Shown here: one piece after another, positions 34,671 to 46,599 of the stretch
How positions within the stretch are numbered: the first letter of the stretch is position 1
How the letters are laid out: each line of letters starts with the position of its first letter
Source: Odontocerum albicorne
Lineage: Eukaryota; Arthropoda; Insecta; Trichoptera; Odontoceridae
Reading direction: 5' to 3'
NCBI GenBank assembly: GCA_949825065.1
Contig: OX463841.1
Location: 21,992,078-22,056,077 of the forward strand
Length of the DNA stretch: 64,000 bases
Translations under genes and position numbers: made by a program
The notes under the pieces: generated by a model
What the model saw: only the letters and a program-made list of their open reading frames with translations
What the model was told of the DNA's origin: nothing
The model's database searches: none

Positions 34671-35275
34671 TATACTATATTTACATATATTTTTGTGTTC
34701 TTGCAAAAATAACTAATGATTGGGCGGAAGTACCGAGAAGTTTTAAAGACCTGGCATGGGAATGATAAAAAGAAAATTCATTTCAAAGTATTTTTTAAAA
34801 TTTATTTAATTTTATCGAACTTGTTAATTTTCTGTATTTTTTATTAATGAATTAAGAAGTTCTTTTCAAATAAATGAATCCATTTAACTATTTTGAAGAA
34901 TTTCATATATTTTTTTGTGAAACAGATTTCAATGAGATATGGGATTACGATCTGTACCAGGTTTAGATACTAAGAAGTTAGATGAAAAATGGGTTAAGGA
35001 TGTTGACAAGTATAAATTAAGTTAATTTAATTGATCATTTTATAAAATGTATATAGATAATGAGTGCACTCAAAGGATCCGAGTATGTTAAAAGCTACAT
35101 ACATTAATACTACATCAAGGAAAACACCCGACGGTACTATCCTCAACAGTTGTTCTACATAAACGTTTACAGATGCGGTAAAGTACTCAATCTAATGGCT
35201 GCAGCCACCACATTCATATGATTATATTGCAGTAAATATATTTTATTTTTTTGTAATATTTTTAATACATCAATA
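34671..35275. other. Unassigned AT-rich DNA
   Basis: Nothing recognised. Confidence 0.3.
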
Positions 35276-35350
35276 AGAATGGGTTTGCTTCTCAGTTAGA
35301 CCATTTTTTATGAGAGTTTGATCTCTAAACGGTACTTTATAAATTTAATT
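35276..35350 (+). mobile_element. Family E repeat fragment
   Basis: A weak B-box remnant (GGGTTTGCTTCTCAG), then GAGAGTTTGATCTCTAAACG and TACTTTATAAA. Confidence 0.45.
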
Positions 35351-35499
35351 ATTTTTATTATTAATATCGGAAATATTTTTTCGCAGAGTGAAATCAGCCG
35401 TGATTTATGATTTGCATTATTAATTTACTATGATGCTTTTGTTTTCAGTTTAAACAAGCCTTTATTTTTGTTTTGGTTCGATCAAATAGTTTTCTAAAT

Positions 35500-35810
35500 A
35501 CGTCGTTCGGTTAAATATTTAAATGCATGTCGTTCGAGTGTATTTGACGTCACTCGTTACACACGAGTAATAAATCAAACACAAATCTTGAAGTACGTAC
35601 ACTCATAAACGGGTACATTTTGTAAAGCACCGCTCCGTGACCTCAGGCAGCGGTTAATCAATGCCTCATTAAAGTGAATAAATGATAAACACAAGTCGCT
35701 TGCTCTGTTTGCCGAGCCATGAACAATACATAATGCATCGAACAGGAGCGCTTCAAGAAAAATTAAAAGGACGAAAAAGCGCCTAACACTAGGTTTTAAT
35801 TGCGATATAG
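35500..35810. other. Candidate regulatory island with a TGACGTCA site
   Basis: Contains a full palindromic TGACGTCA (35545-35552), the CREB/ATF consensus. Further right are homeodomain-type cores (GTTAATCAATG, CATTAAAGTG, ATAAATGATAAA). An 80-codon minus-strand frame has no motif. No repeat family matches. I suggest regulatory DNA. Confidence 0.35.
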
Positions 35811-36302
35811 AGGACATTTATATTAGAAAATATTTTTTATATTCTATAATGTGACAATATATTTTTGATATTCTTATGCAAAGTTTATTTGATTGGGAAA
35901 TATTGTATGCGAAAGAGTTTCTAGAATATTTTTATAACTTCGTTATTTTTTTAATTGGAGCAGTTTTCCATACTAAGATGAAATTACTGATTGATTTTCG
36001 ATCTAATTTAATGGACAGAAATCCACTAAACGAATGCAATCTATGCGAAAAATCACTCAAATTTGTGAAAACCATGACAGTAAAAGAAATACTTTTCTCA
36101 TAAAGCAAAATTTACTAACTGATAATTTATTGTAAAATAGCAAAAAACATTACTTTTGCTCTTTTTCATTAAGTAAAGTCAAATTAGTTTATAGCCACTA
36201 AAATTTTTGAATTTGCTGGGAGACTAGTTATTCAATTTTATATTTTTGTAATTTAATAAATATTGTATTTTGTTTTATTGTATTCAATTCTTTTTTAGTC
36301 TT

Positions 36303-36584
36303 GTTATATTATGTGTAGGTGACTTGATGCGCCACGTGTTTCTGAATTGTGCTGAAATGTTGTTATTTTATCTTTTATTTAGTAAATTGTCATATTGTTA
36401 TATTATGTGTAGGTGACTTGATGCGCCACGTGTTTCTGAATTGTGCTGAAATGTTGTTATTTTATCTTTTATTTAGTAAATTGTCATATTGTTATATTAT
36501 GTGTAGGTGACTTGATGCGCCACGTGTTTCTGAATTGTGCTGAAATGTTGTTATTTTATCTTTTATTTAGTAAATTGTCATATT
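36303..36584. repeat. 94-bp minisatellite, three copies
   Basis: The unit starts GTTATATTATGTGTAGGTGA at 36303, 36397 and 36491. The copies look essentially identical. Each contains GCGCCACGTG. A 60-codon frame across it is a by-product. Confidence 0.93.
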
Positions 36585-37255
36585 GTTTGGAAATTATATT
36601 TATTTGTCATTTCGTTTTTCAATAGATAAATTATTTGTGTCAGGACACGAAGATCTTTTTATTTAAAGAATAATAAACAAGTGTCATATTTTTTTTATAT
36701 AAGCAACCATATTTATATTAAAGATGCTTTATTAATTGACAATTTCCCAAAAAATTATAAAATTATAATAAAACAAAAAAATTTTTTTTTTACAGAATAA
36801 CGAAAATTTCCCCAATTTTAAAACACGTTTAAAGTATTGAAATTGTTGAATGTGAATGCTGAATATTTCTTCGTTACTTATGATTAACTATAATACAATG
36901 TAAGGGGTTTATTAGATTTACAACTCATTTTCTTATTTTAAGTAAACATCAAATTAACTTATTTCCGTATTGACATAATAAATTCGAAGCAATTAATAAT
37001 TGCTTTCAAGAAGTTGGTGCAGGCAGGTAGAAAGGTTGTAGAAGGAGATGCTGACACTGGACCGAGTGCAGGCGGAGTGCTAGGAAGAGCTCCAGATACG
37101 TGTACCATAAGTGGGTATCTGCGCTATGCTACAACTCCAACACGAAAGCGGAGGGGAAATAAAACGGGGATGAGACTTCTGAAGTTAATCTTAAGTTGTT
37201 AAATGTTTAGTCAAATTACAATGTCTAGTTGACATTTCTTATCGACGGAATATTG
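36585..37255. other. Unassigned DNA
   Basis: AT-rich to about 37000. The 37010-37190 part is GC-richer, with a 62-codon plus-strand frame of Gly/Arg-rich composition that I cannot identify. Confidence 0.3.
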
Positions 37256-37393
37256 GCTCTGGGATATTGTGTCTGGGATATTGTATCTGGGATATTGTGT
37301 CTGGGATATTGTGTCTGGGATATTGTGTCTGGGATATTGTGTCTGGGATATTGTGTATGGGATATTGTGTCTGGGATATTGTGTCTGGGATAC
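37256..37393. repeat. 14-bp minisatellite, about ten copies
   Basis: Unit TCTGGGATATTGTG, nearly perfect, with single T/A changes. Three units equal 14 codons, which keeps frames open on both strands. Confidence 0.93.
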
Positions 37394-37539
37394 ATAATAT
37401 CTGGATGTAAGATTTTTCACTGCTTACTCTTAACAATTATTTTATCTTACCTAAATAACCATTCGATAGAAATGAGAAACTCAAATATGGAATACGGGTA
37501 TACGGGTAACCACTCAAATATGGAATACGGGTATATATT

Positions 37540-37930
37540 TATTTTGCTAGTCTTTCTTCATTCATTCGTTCTACATGCCCAATCCATCTAAGAGGGTAGG
37601 GTGTGGGCTGAAAAACATCTGATATGCCGGGTTCGCCATCTATTGATGGGGATGTACCTCAACTGGGGAGATGTTATGATAGCTTCTCTCTTAAATATAT
37701 TTTCTTAGACATTATCTTGAAATATATACTTAATTTCAGGATATAACATGTGTATTATACATACTAACATACGAGTATATTGCTTATTATGCTGCAGTTT
37801 ATTTATAAGAGTGCTCTTCTTCATCTTACTCAACACGTCAATCTTAGGTTCACATTTATCCCAAATCACTTCATTCTGTATCTTGTCTCCTTTTTTCACT
37901 TCATGTAACATATTCTTCTAAGTACACACA
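37540..37930 (-). pseudogene. LINE ORF2 relic in two pieces, with dispersed repeat D between
   Basis: At 37600-37550 the minus strand gives L-R-W-I-G-H-V-E-R-M-N-E-E-R, the LINE tail signature. At 37911-37705 a 68-codon frame (H-E-V-K-K-G-D-K-I-Q-N-E-V-I) matches the basic segment that precedes it in better copies. Between them, 37595-37690 is repeat D, which is shared with 51762-51890 (GTGTGGGCTGAAAAACATCT and a later CTC.A.CTGGGG.GAT block). Confidence 0.5.
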
Positions 37931-38100
37931 TTTTTACAGCTTTTCTACGGCTCTTTTCCTCGTCCGTTGTTCATGATTTACAAAAAACAATATATACAAG
38001 TAGTATATAAGATACAAGAAGTTTAAAAATGTCAAGTTAAATGTGGTACGTTCAAATGAAACAAATTCCAAAACAGTGAAAAACCTTACATGTTGAGGTA

Positions 38101-38215
38101 ACATATATGGTTGTAGCAGAGGCAAAAGACGTGCTTCAGGATCGAATGAAGTGGAGATCTATTATCTCTGCTTACCCCAATTAGGTCATGGCGTGATGAT
38201 GATGATGTACATTAT
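38101..38215 (+). pseudogene. LINE ORF2 extreme C-terminus relic
   Basis: Reads A-K-D-V-L-Q-D-R-M-K-W-R-S, then I-S-A-Y-P-N and a stop, followed by a run of GATGATGATG. This is the common end of the F-G-H-V-E-R-M LINE family, without anything upstream. Confidence 0.55.
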
Positions 38216-38474
38216 AATGAACAAAATAAAGAGCGAAAAGGTTAATTCAAATTATTAAGGAAAAACTAAGCTGTTCATCGAAATAAATGTTTATTTCTCA
38301 TATAATTGTTTTATGTCATATCAAACAATAAAATATTTGCACATCCAATCAAATCAATAGAATTCATTTAACTCGTGATTGCCAATTATTAGATAAAATG
38401 AACAAAAAAAGAGTGCTTGGTTGAGTGATCAGTTATTTAGTGAATGCACGAAGTCGGTAGCTTTGTAACTTTAT

Positions 38475-38621
38475 TCTTTGAGCCACCCATTTTCTTTGAG
38501 CCACCCATTTTCTTTGAGCCACCCATTTTCTTTGAGCCACCCATTTTCTTTGAGCCACCCATTTTCTTTGAGCCACCCATTTTCTTTGAGCCACCCATTT
38601 TCTTTGAGCCACCCATTTTCG
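38475..38621. repeat. 18-bp minisatellite, eight copies
   Basis: Unit TTTGAGCCACCCATTTTC, virtually perfect. Because 18 is a multiple of 3, several frames stay open on both strands. None is a credible gene. Confidence 0.95.
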
Positions 38622-38692
38622 CCTCAAGTGAACTTGAGGAGCAGGGACGCAATCAAACTTCAATTAAATCGTACGCTTTATTAATTAACAGC

Positions 38693-38743
38693 CGCACCGC
38701 ACCGCACCGCACCGCACCGCACCGCACCGCACCGCACCGCACC
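38693..38743. repeat. Pentanucleotide microsatellite
   Basis: (CCGCA)n, about ten perfect copies. It is unusually GC-rich for this window and begins about 70 bp after the 18-bp minisatellite. Confidence 0.95.
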
Positions 38744-39344
38744 ATAGCTAGAGTTGTTGGCACAAGTGAGGATAGTAAGCTGCCAAATATAGTATTGGTT
38801 AGTTCGGAAAGTAGTCCAACATTTTTGATGCTTTATTAATTCTAAACATGCAGAATATATAGCATTATGAAAGGTTACTTGAATAGTTTTTTTGATTTAT
38901 TTTGAAGATGGCATAAAATAAGTTGTTTTTTCGGTATTTGATGCATTTTTAATATTGCGACACAAACCAAAAACAATATATGTACAGTGTATGGCGACGA
39001 TGCAGTAACTGATCGCATGTGTTAAACGTGGTTTGCCAAATTCCGTAATTGTGATACGACACTCACATATGGTGTCAGTTCTGGAAGGTCGATTGCCAAT
39101 GATGACAACCAAATCAAGGCTTTGATCGGTGATTGGTGCTCTTTGATTCCCAGACAACCTATTTGACTACTTTTAAAAATTAAAAGATGATGTTCTTCCG
39201 TGACAAAACATCCGCTCTCAAATCAGTTTCTAAGGACGACGAAATAAATTCAGATGGAATAGGAGTTGAAAATAAGATATAATATAACAATATAACATAA
39301 TTGTTTTCCTTTCATTTATTCACATGCGTACCATGAACAAATTC

Positions 39345-39525
39345 ATATTGGCAATTTGAACATATTGAAGAGCCTCGCTGGAAGACAACAATTACTTCGG
39401 TCACATTAATTGAGCCTTAGGGTTTGAACCACTTGAGAAGGCACGGAACTCGCGGTTCGTCATCGTACTACCCCACACGTGAAAAGAGGACAGCGTCTTA
39501 CCAACTGGGACACGGAGTTCGTTAA
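39345..39525 (-). mobile_element. SINE family B copy
   Basis: The right end in reverse is a tRNA-like head (CCAACTGGGACACGGAG on the plus strand). The B-box-like GGGTTTGAACCACTTGAG lies at about 39421, and the body runs left through TTCGGTCACATTAATTGAG to about 39345. Confidence 0.65.
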
Positions 39526-39744
39526 TAATAAATAACACGTCATCCAAATCCACCAGAACACTAGTATTGGGCAATGCTAGTGCCATTGAACTAAACACAA
39601 ATAAGAATAATATTATTATCAAATACTTTTATTATTATTACGTAGGTTGATAAGTCAAACGGGCTTGATAGAAAACTGCAAAAAAGAGTCGCTTTCAAAA
39701 TATATCCATGTATCTAAATAAATACTATTTTTTTAATAATAGGC

Positions 39745-40362
39745 AATCCACCCAAACTATGGTGATTTGTGCCACCAAATAAAAGTCACTGCAATTACAT
39801 GAGTCAATATAGTAAAACTACTTAAAAAATGTCAATTCTAGGTACTTGAAGATTAGATACTTCCTCGCATTTGCATATGTTTAGAAAAACATTTTTAGTT
39901 AGAAAACCGCAAAAAAATTACAAGGGGAAGACAAACTACTAAGAAACCTTTGTAGATCTTTCGATATGTGATAGTAACACATTCGGTTTTGAGTTTAGTG
40001 TGGTGTATTGTGTAATGTTCGTACAATATCATTAACTTTATGTGGAATGAAGTGTTTGTGTGCAGTGTTCATACATTGTATTGTAATACCAAGTATCTAC
40101 TACATTTCAATGCCCAGCCTTCATTTCCATGCATCAAGATTGGCACTGGATTACTCTTTTAGTATATGAATATACTAAAATATTTCAGGAGTATTGAATA
40201 ATTCATGATTTATTTTTATAATAAATCGTTGGTATTTTTAAATTAATTGAAAATTTTTAAGGCAATCCATCCAAAATAGGATGATTTGTGCCACCAAATT
40301 TAAGTCACTGTGTAATTATATGTGTCAATACAATAAAACTAATTAAAAATAAGGTCAATTTA
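39745..40362. repeat. ~95-bp direct repeats flanking repeat C
   Basis: Two diverged direct copies (39745-39845 and 40258-40362) share GGCAATCCA.CCAAA, GGTGATTTGTGCCACCAAAT or its variant, and GTCAATA.A.TAAAACTA. Between them lies copy 2 of repeat C (39848-40082). The arrangement resembles a very small LTR-type element or nested insertions. I see no primer binding site that would settle it. Confidence 0.6.
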
Positions 40363-41202
40363 AGACAATTTAAAGTTTCAACTGATAAAGTTTGAAAAAT
40401 TAACCAGTCGATCTACAATATAAGTGGAAAAGTTTCACGAAGAAAGAAGGAACGCAACATTCATTGGGCGCGGTAAAGACATGGCTTTTAGTAAATCAAA
40501 TCTAATTATGTGGTTTAATTTTGATTCGACTACTATCTTAAACAGTCTTATTGGACATTTTAATAATGAGAAACAATAATTTTATTATTTTTAATAAAAC
40601 GATTTATTGAAATAGAATATAAAATTTTGTGTCACTTAGATTTAATTTGAACTAACATTAAGTTACAATCGAATTGTTACATGTAGTTACAAATGTTTGA
40701 TAAAATAAACCCTTTTTGGTTTTTTAGTTCAATAGTCATGTAACTGTTTAATAGTGTCTAAGTTTAATTCATGGGTCATTAAAGAAATAATATATTAAAT
40801 CCTTTCTTTAAAAAAATAAAACAAATTAGCTGATTTCATAACTCCTAAAATTATAAAAAAACAACATTTAAAATTTGAAAAGTGAGCTGACTTGATTGTT
40901 TTATCATCAAAGAACAATCAAGTCAACCCATATTTCAATCAAATTTCGATATCAGAAAAAATCCTATAAGTGAAGTCAAAATGTTTTACTAAAAGAAACA
41001 TTAATGTGCTCTCGATACAGTATGATCATAATGATTCCAATTGATTACTTGGATTATCAATAGAAATATGCTGCATGATGAAAGGGACCTCCTCATTTAA
41101 GCTAAATTACATTAAAACTTATAGAAATATTAAAAATCTTAAAAAATCGACTACCGAGATTTCGAGTTTTATCCGTCAACATGCACAACCATGTAGTAAC
41201 TT
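40363..41202. other. Unassigned AT-rich DNA
   Basis: Nothing recognised. A GACTTGATTG...CAATCAAGTC inverted repeat of about 12 bp lies at 40890-40925. Confidence 0.35.
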
Positions 41203-41390
41203 ATTGTATTGCATTACGCTTTCCTTTATAAAATACAACCTTGCTTGTTTATCGCCATGTGACAATCTCTTACAAAAAATATGTTTAAGAAACCTGAAAT
41301 GAAGACCAGACTGATACCCTATTTTAAAACAATGTTGGGTTCTAATGGGATTCTAGCTTGCAATCTCCGGGATCTTGTTAATGGAAATAT
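41203..41390 (-). mobile_element. SINE family A copy, head partly lost
   Basis: Tail and body are clear (TTGTATTGCATTACGCTTTCC, hairpin remnant ATCGCCATGTGACAAT). The B box in reverse (GGTTCTAATGGGATTC) is decayed and the A-box part is missing. Confidence 0.7.
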
Positions 41391-42511
41391 GTACAGAAAT
41401 TTCGTTTTGAGGAAATAAGCGCAGAAAAAAAACAAAGAACTCGACGATTAGTTTGATATTATTTTGGTTGCAAGATATTGTTTAATGATTACATACTCGT
41501 AGTTTAAATGCGACAAAGCAATTACTTAACGTATGGTATTTTCCAAAAATCCCGCGAGATTTGAGCTGATCTATTTTACCGGTATCAGTTATCAAATAAG
41601 CGGTATTCTTTGAGATCAGCTTATACAAGCTATGAAATACCAATCAATCATAAAATCACAAATTGTTAAGACATACTATACGTAGATATACGTTCATACG
41701 AACCACAATGAAAGCTGGACAGATTACGAGACTTTGTTGATAAAATGTATTTTTGGAGGAGGCACATACCTTTTAAGTAGATAACGATAATTCTGATTTA
41801 TTGCAATCAATAATAAATTCGTGGGATTAAGATAATACAGTTTATTTGATGGCATTTCACGCCATATCATTGGGTTTTCATAACATCCAGGATTTTAATT
41901 AAATAATGTTTAGGTATTATTTTTTTTTCTAAATACTAAATGGTCAATAGCGATAGATGTTTATTCCAAAGGGTAGAAATTTTACCCATGGTTATACTAT
42001 ATCCTACATTTTTAATGGGTATGTTTCGTTATAACTTCTTGAGCGTTAGAAAAGATCTACGCACCTGTTTATATAATATAATAGTATACATATAAAAAAT
42101 TTAATAGGAAAAAGACGGACCACTTTGTTGATTGACAAACTTTTATTCAATGTAACATACTAGACAATTATTTCCGCCACTGTGAAATAATATTGTTTTC
42201 GGTGTAGTATTTATGAACTGAGGTATTAATAGCGTCACCATTTGTACACGGAATGATCTTATTGAATTAATTTTCCGATACAGATATCTTAATAAACTTT
42301 GTCAGCATAACTGAGCCACTTCACAGAAAAGCACGAGTACTACTGTTCCTGCTGTCATTATATAATATTTTAATTCATTACATTTTTTCTTGGTATTTAA
42401 TGTAATTGGGCTAAACTTATAACAAATGTAATATAATGCATAAGTAAATAAATAAAAATCCCCCCTAAATTTCATGTTTTTCACAACGAATTGCAGAAGG
42501 TACGGTATGTA

Positions 42512-42715
42512 TAGCCTCCGAGGCTTAGTTGGTAAGATACAGTCTTCTGATATGGATGTTGCGTGTTCGATTCCCATTGGTATTCATTTTTTTAAATTTG
42601 TCTGGTTTTCACTTCAGGCCTCTTTTACATCTTTCTGATTGGTTGTTAGTGATCACCACATAGTAATAAACTCACCAGATTTTCCAGTGTACAAGTAAAA
42701 CGTAATAAAGAATGA
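42512..42715 (+). mobile_element. SINE family A copy
   Basis: Head GAGGCTTAGTTGGTAAGATA and GTGTTCGATTCCCATTGG. The body TTTCACTTCAGGCCTCTTTT is well preserved, and the hairpin region has been altered to GATCACCACATAGTAAT. Confidence 0.8.
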
Positions 42716-43189
42716 TATAATATTTTTTAGAATAATGTGATACTTCCTTAAAAAGGGAATTTTCTTGTAAAGCCATGACCCCATTTAATACGGTAAAATA
42801 TTTTTTTGAAGAAATTACCAAACTGAATTAACTATTGATTATTACGGTCATTGTAGGTGATTAATAACTATTTAAATTTTCCCGAGAGAACCGAAACAAT
42901 TTTATAAATATCAATTATATTCGTAAAGTTTTATTTCCGTATTTGAATTTATTTCAATGAAGGAGCCTAAATATTCATGGTTTATACACACAGTTTGTCA
43001 AAAGATAAGAATACGTGTATGTTTCTGTCAGAAGAAATTTCTACGAAAAAAATATCAACACTTTAGAAATCGGCAAGTAACCTTATGGCATGAACTTTAT
43101 AAATTATTATTTGATATGAAGTTTTGAAAAGGAATCCCTAAACAATGTCTATCTTCGTGTTTCATTCATTCGTATAGTAACCTTCCTAC

Positions 43190-43345
43190 ATATTCGAATT
43201 GGTGATTCAAACATGTTGAAAAGTGTGTCCGGGACAAATTTTGTCTTCACCCTATTAATCGAGCCTTCGGGTTGATATCGTTGTTCGTCATCAATCACAC
43301 ACCTCTAAGGAGTATGTATATTGTTACCAGACAAACTCATTTACC
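43190..43345 (-). mobile_element. SINE family B copy, degraded
   Basis: Shares ATTAATCGAGCCTTCGGGTT, then GTTCGTCATC, with the other family B copies. The tRNA-like head at its right end is nearly gone. Confidence 0.55.
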
Positions 43346-43616
43346 AGACTAATATTTTTTTTTGGTACCATCGGGAATTGAGCAAGAAACTTCCGTATCT
43401 GACGGAAGTCAAGAAAATTATCAAAAGGAAACGGATGTAGATCGTGGTAACGAAGGTATTGATTTTAGTAAACAATTTTCCGTGTTTTTAGTTTTCAAGG
43501 ATCAGTTACAAATTTTAGCAGTCACGAGTTTAAGATTAGTAATCTTTAAAAAATATTAGGAATTAAGTATGTTAGTTCGGTCATCTTATCTATCTGATAT
43601 GTACTATAAACATAAT

Positions 43617-43832
43617 AAATGTTTCCGTGGCTTAGATGGTAAGACGCCTGTCTACCAATCTGGTGGTTGTAGGTTGTATGCTGGATTCCCGCCGATATTT
43701 AAATAAAGTTTGATTTTCACTCAGTCTCTTTAAAAATATTTTTAGTTGGCTGGAAGACATTACCGTATGGCTATAAACCCGCCAGGTTTTACTATGAACA
43801 ACGCAAGTATGATAAAATACAATTCAGTACAA
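43617..43832 (+). mobile_element. SINE family A copy
   Basis: Head CCGTGGCTTAGATGGTAAGA. The B-box region is expanded (GTTGTAGGTTGTATGCTGG). Body AGTTGGCTGGAAGACATT, tail TGATAAAATACAATTCAG. Confidence 0.75.
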
Positions 43833-44509
43833 CTAATAAATTAAATAAATAGTAACATTTAAGCCCAAATTCAAAGTCCGACTTTAGCACTGAATATTAA
43901 ATCTTGACACTTTTTACTGAAGAAATTAGTATATGAAGTTAAATTTCGTATAAATTTGTCGAAACTTCCGTAGATAAGAAAATCACGTAGTCTTATTACC
44001 TCTCTTTCAAGTTTCGGAGCGTATGAGGTTCAACTCTGAATACAAACTATGAAACGTTAAGTTTAGAAATAGATATTAAGAATTTAGGCAGGACGTCAAT
44101 TTTCGACATAAATGTTATTCTAATAGTTAAATTAAAATAAGCGCGATTTACACTCAGAAAACTATCACTGAGTTGTTAGCTTCTTCGAGAAGTGAGTCGA
44201 CAACGACACTAGAATCTACTCATTGTGGATATGTTGATAAACTGTTTTATGGGTAAAATAAACGAATATGTAACTGCCTATTAGCCATATTATATATACT
44301 CGAGATTAAGATCTGAAATATATCATATAGTGGGAAGATTCTTCGAGAAGTATATTCATGCGAGACATTGGGTACGATAATAATTAAAATTCTGACAAGG
44401 AGTCAAATAAATTATGTGTTATAGATAAAATAAATGGTTAACTAAGTGTATATTAGTTCCATTACATGAAAGCAAAATTTGCATTTGAAAGATAGCATAC
44501 AATGTCGAG
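43833..44509. other. Unassigned AT-rich DNA
   Basis: Nothing recognised. Confidence 0.3.
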
Positions 44510-44720
44510 TTGCTTTGAGAAGTGCAGTTGACCAGGACACCAGCACCAGGATCAGGTAATGATGGACATCCTGATAAGGAGGTGACGCGGCCGCTTCCAC
44601 CCACGTGCCGACTCACTTCCACTGCTGCGGTCGCTAATGATGGGGGTAATTTGTTTATTCCTCAATCTCAGAGGATACGAATCGCAGCCGAGACTACATG
44701 CCGTGAGGTACATTTTTATG
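44510..44720. other. GC-rich island with CACGTG and GCGGCCGC
   Basis: Overlapping 67-68-codon frames run on opposite strands. The plus frame (44522-44728) is Pro/Thr-rich without a recognisable domain. The island carries a CACGTG E-box near 44600 and a GCGGCCGC site near 44588. It may be regulatory DNA or a short exon. Confidence 0.3.
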
Positions 44721-44875
44721 ACATATAAAGTGGATACGTTTATCGTCTTGCTTCAAATGACATTTTAACATGATTTATTGTTATATTTTTTGGTTCTAGA
44801 ATGACAGATGGATACTTAATTCTTTTTAGTTTTTACTTTAATAAACACAATTCAGAAAGTTAAAAAATTAATATC

Positions 44876-45137
44876 ATCTATTGTATTACTGTTTCGTTAT
44901 ACACAATACTCGATTATTGTTTCATGTATTGCATTACTGTTTCGTTATACACAGTATAACCTGGTAGGTTAATTGTTATGTAGCACTCTCTTCCAATCAA
45001 CCAAATATATGTTAAAGAGCCCTTAAGTGAACACTGCAGAAAATATATTTTTTTAAATCTGGATATCATTGAAAAACTGAATACATAAACCCCCAGACTG
45101 GTAGATAGGCATCTTTCCAACTAGACTATGAAGGTCG
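44876..45137 (-). mobile_element. SINE family A copy with a duplicated tail
   Basis: The 3' terminal segment (TTACTGTTTCGTTATACACA) occurs twice, at about 44885 and 44935. The rest is a full copy in reverse orientation, ending in CCAACTAGACTATGAAGGTC. Confidence 0.75.
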
Positions 45138-45239
45138 CCATCATCATAGTTTATTATGGATTATGACCATTTGTGGACGAAATCTATCATAATTAAAATT
45201 ATTATTTAACAAAAATTAAATTCTAAGTAACAGAAAAGT

Positions 45240-45345
45240 AAGCATGATAATATGTATGGATGTGGATAAGGCGAGAGCTTTGTGCATAGATAAAAAGACG
45301 TAAAAATCTTTACCATTCTGCCTAACCCAAAAGGGATATGTACGT
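45240..45345 (+). pseudogene. LINE ORF2 extreme C-terminus relic
   Basis: Reads D-V-D-K-A-R-A-L-C-I-D, then K-S-L-P-F-C-L, then the GGGATATG end that is also present at 818-835. Only the last ~35 codons are legible. Confidence 0.4.
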
Positions 45346-45791
45346 AAAATATAATTTAAACTGAAATAATCATGGTAATACGAGTAGCAGGTTATTTTAC
45401 ATCAAAATTATAAAAAATGTTTTATATGTATCTATGGAAAATGCTAGAAGAATAAAAAATAAATAAGACATTGGATAAAGACATATTAGTAGATATTTAT
45501 AATACAACTCTGGTAGATAAGAGCTGGTTTTTATTTTAAAAAATATGCTGCTTCTGTGCATAATAATATTATATAATTAGTATTTTTATCAAACGCATAT
45601 AAACATGCGATTCAATTAAAATTTACGAAAAATACTGATAAATTCACACCATGAATAAAATTCTGTCTAAAGTGCCTAGAACACTATTCAAGAAAATTGT
45701 TTTTGACACTTAGACCTATTTGGAATAGTGCTGTCGTAATAAGAATGATTGTTTAAATAAATATTGCGTACACAATAAACATTAAAAAAAT

Positions 45792-45999
45792 ATTGTAATT
45801 TGTTTTATCAAACACTGTTTATTCCACTTTTTGTAACGGTATAACCCTACCGGTTTCAAGGCTTTCACCTCATCATCAGGGGAGCACAAACAAGACTTGT
45901 TTGTGCTCCCCTGATGATGAGGTGAAAGTCTTGAAACCGGTAGGGTTATACCGTTACAAAAAGTGGAATAAACGGTGTTTGATAAAAACAAATTACGAT
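45792..45999. repeat. Near-perfect palindrome, arms ~103 bp, 1-nt centre
   Basis: The two arms (45792-45894 and 45896-45999) are reverse complements with only a few differences, centred on A45895. Each arm read outward from the centre contains CTGATGA, then about 15 nt, then GAAAC (plus strand 45911-45917 and 45933-45937). A 5-bp stem CGGTA/TACCG follows (45938-45953). This layout resembles the core of a hammerhead ribozyme, but I could not pair a stem I. It may be a head-to-head pair of retroelement ends. Confidence 0.9.
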
Positions 46000-46199
46000 G
46001 TCTTTAAATTTCCAAAATGTTAATGCCTTAACTATAAATAATAAACAATATTTAAAAAATATATTGCCATGAAAATCCTACTGAATTGTTTTTGATACCT
46101 TGAATTACGTCAAAATTAAATAATTATTAAGGTATTATATAAATTGTATCGATTCCGAAAGACGTCAACAAATGTAACCGGGTAATCAAAGTATTGCGT

Positions 46200-46480
46200 A
46201 GACGCAAAGCACAGCACAAGTACCACGAAGGATTTCACACCTTGTGTAGTTCATTGTTGTTGAACATCAAGCCGGTTGGCTGGACTGATAAGCTAATCCC
46301 CTTTATCGGCGATTCTTAATTCCACGTTCGATTTTCAAATTACACGTTGAAGATTCATCGATAGTGTAAACTAGATATCATTTTCAAAGGCATTTTGCCG
46401 CGATACGAAATCAAAACCATAAACCGGCAGTCGGGCAAGGAAACAGCTGTGATAACTCAAAAGCAGCAATGATCAGTCCC
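46200..46480. other. Single-copy island with a CAGCTG E-box
   Basis: GC-richer, with no ORF or repeat family match. AACAGCTGTG at 46443-46452 is a bHLH-type E-box. Regulatory function is only a suggestion. Confidence 0.3.
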
Positions 46481-46599
46481 AAAATCGAAAAAAAACAATT
46501 TCTAATTTTCAAACATTGTAAAATGGTTAAATCTTGATATTTTTGCAGTGGTCCTTCCTCCACCCACACAGTTTTTAGGAATGAATTAGTTTATAGTTC

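Noticed and set aside
37211..37591. Frames over the 14-bp array
   Set aside because: Pure by-product of a short tandem repeat.
38433..38839. Proline-rich and other repeat proteins over the 18-bp array
   Set aside because: Frames on both strands are open because 18 is divisible by three. Nothing outside the array looks coding.
45911..45955. A definite functional hammerhead ribozyme
   Set aside because: CTGATGA and GAAAC are in place, but stem I cannot be paired and stem III needs a bulge. It is kept only as a hypothesis.
45782..45991. 69-codon frame over the palindrome
   Set aside because: It runs across a near-perfect inverted repeat, so its two halves are antisense to each other. It is not a gene.
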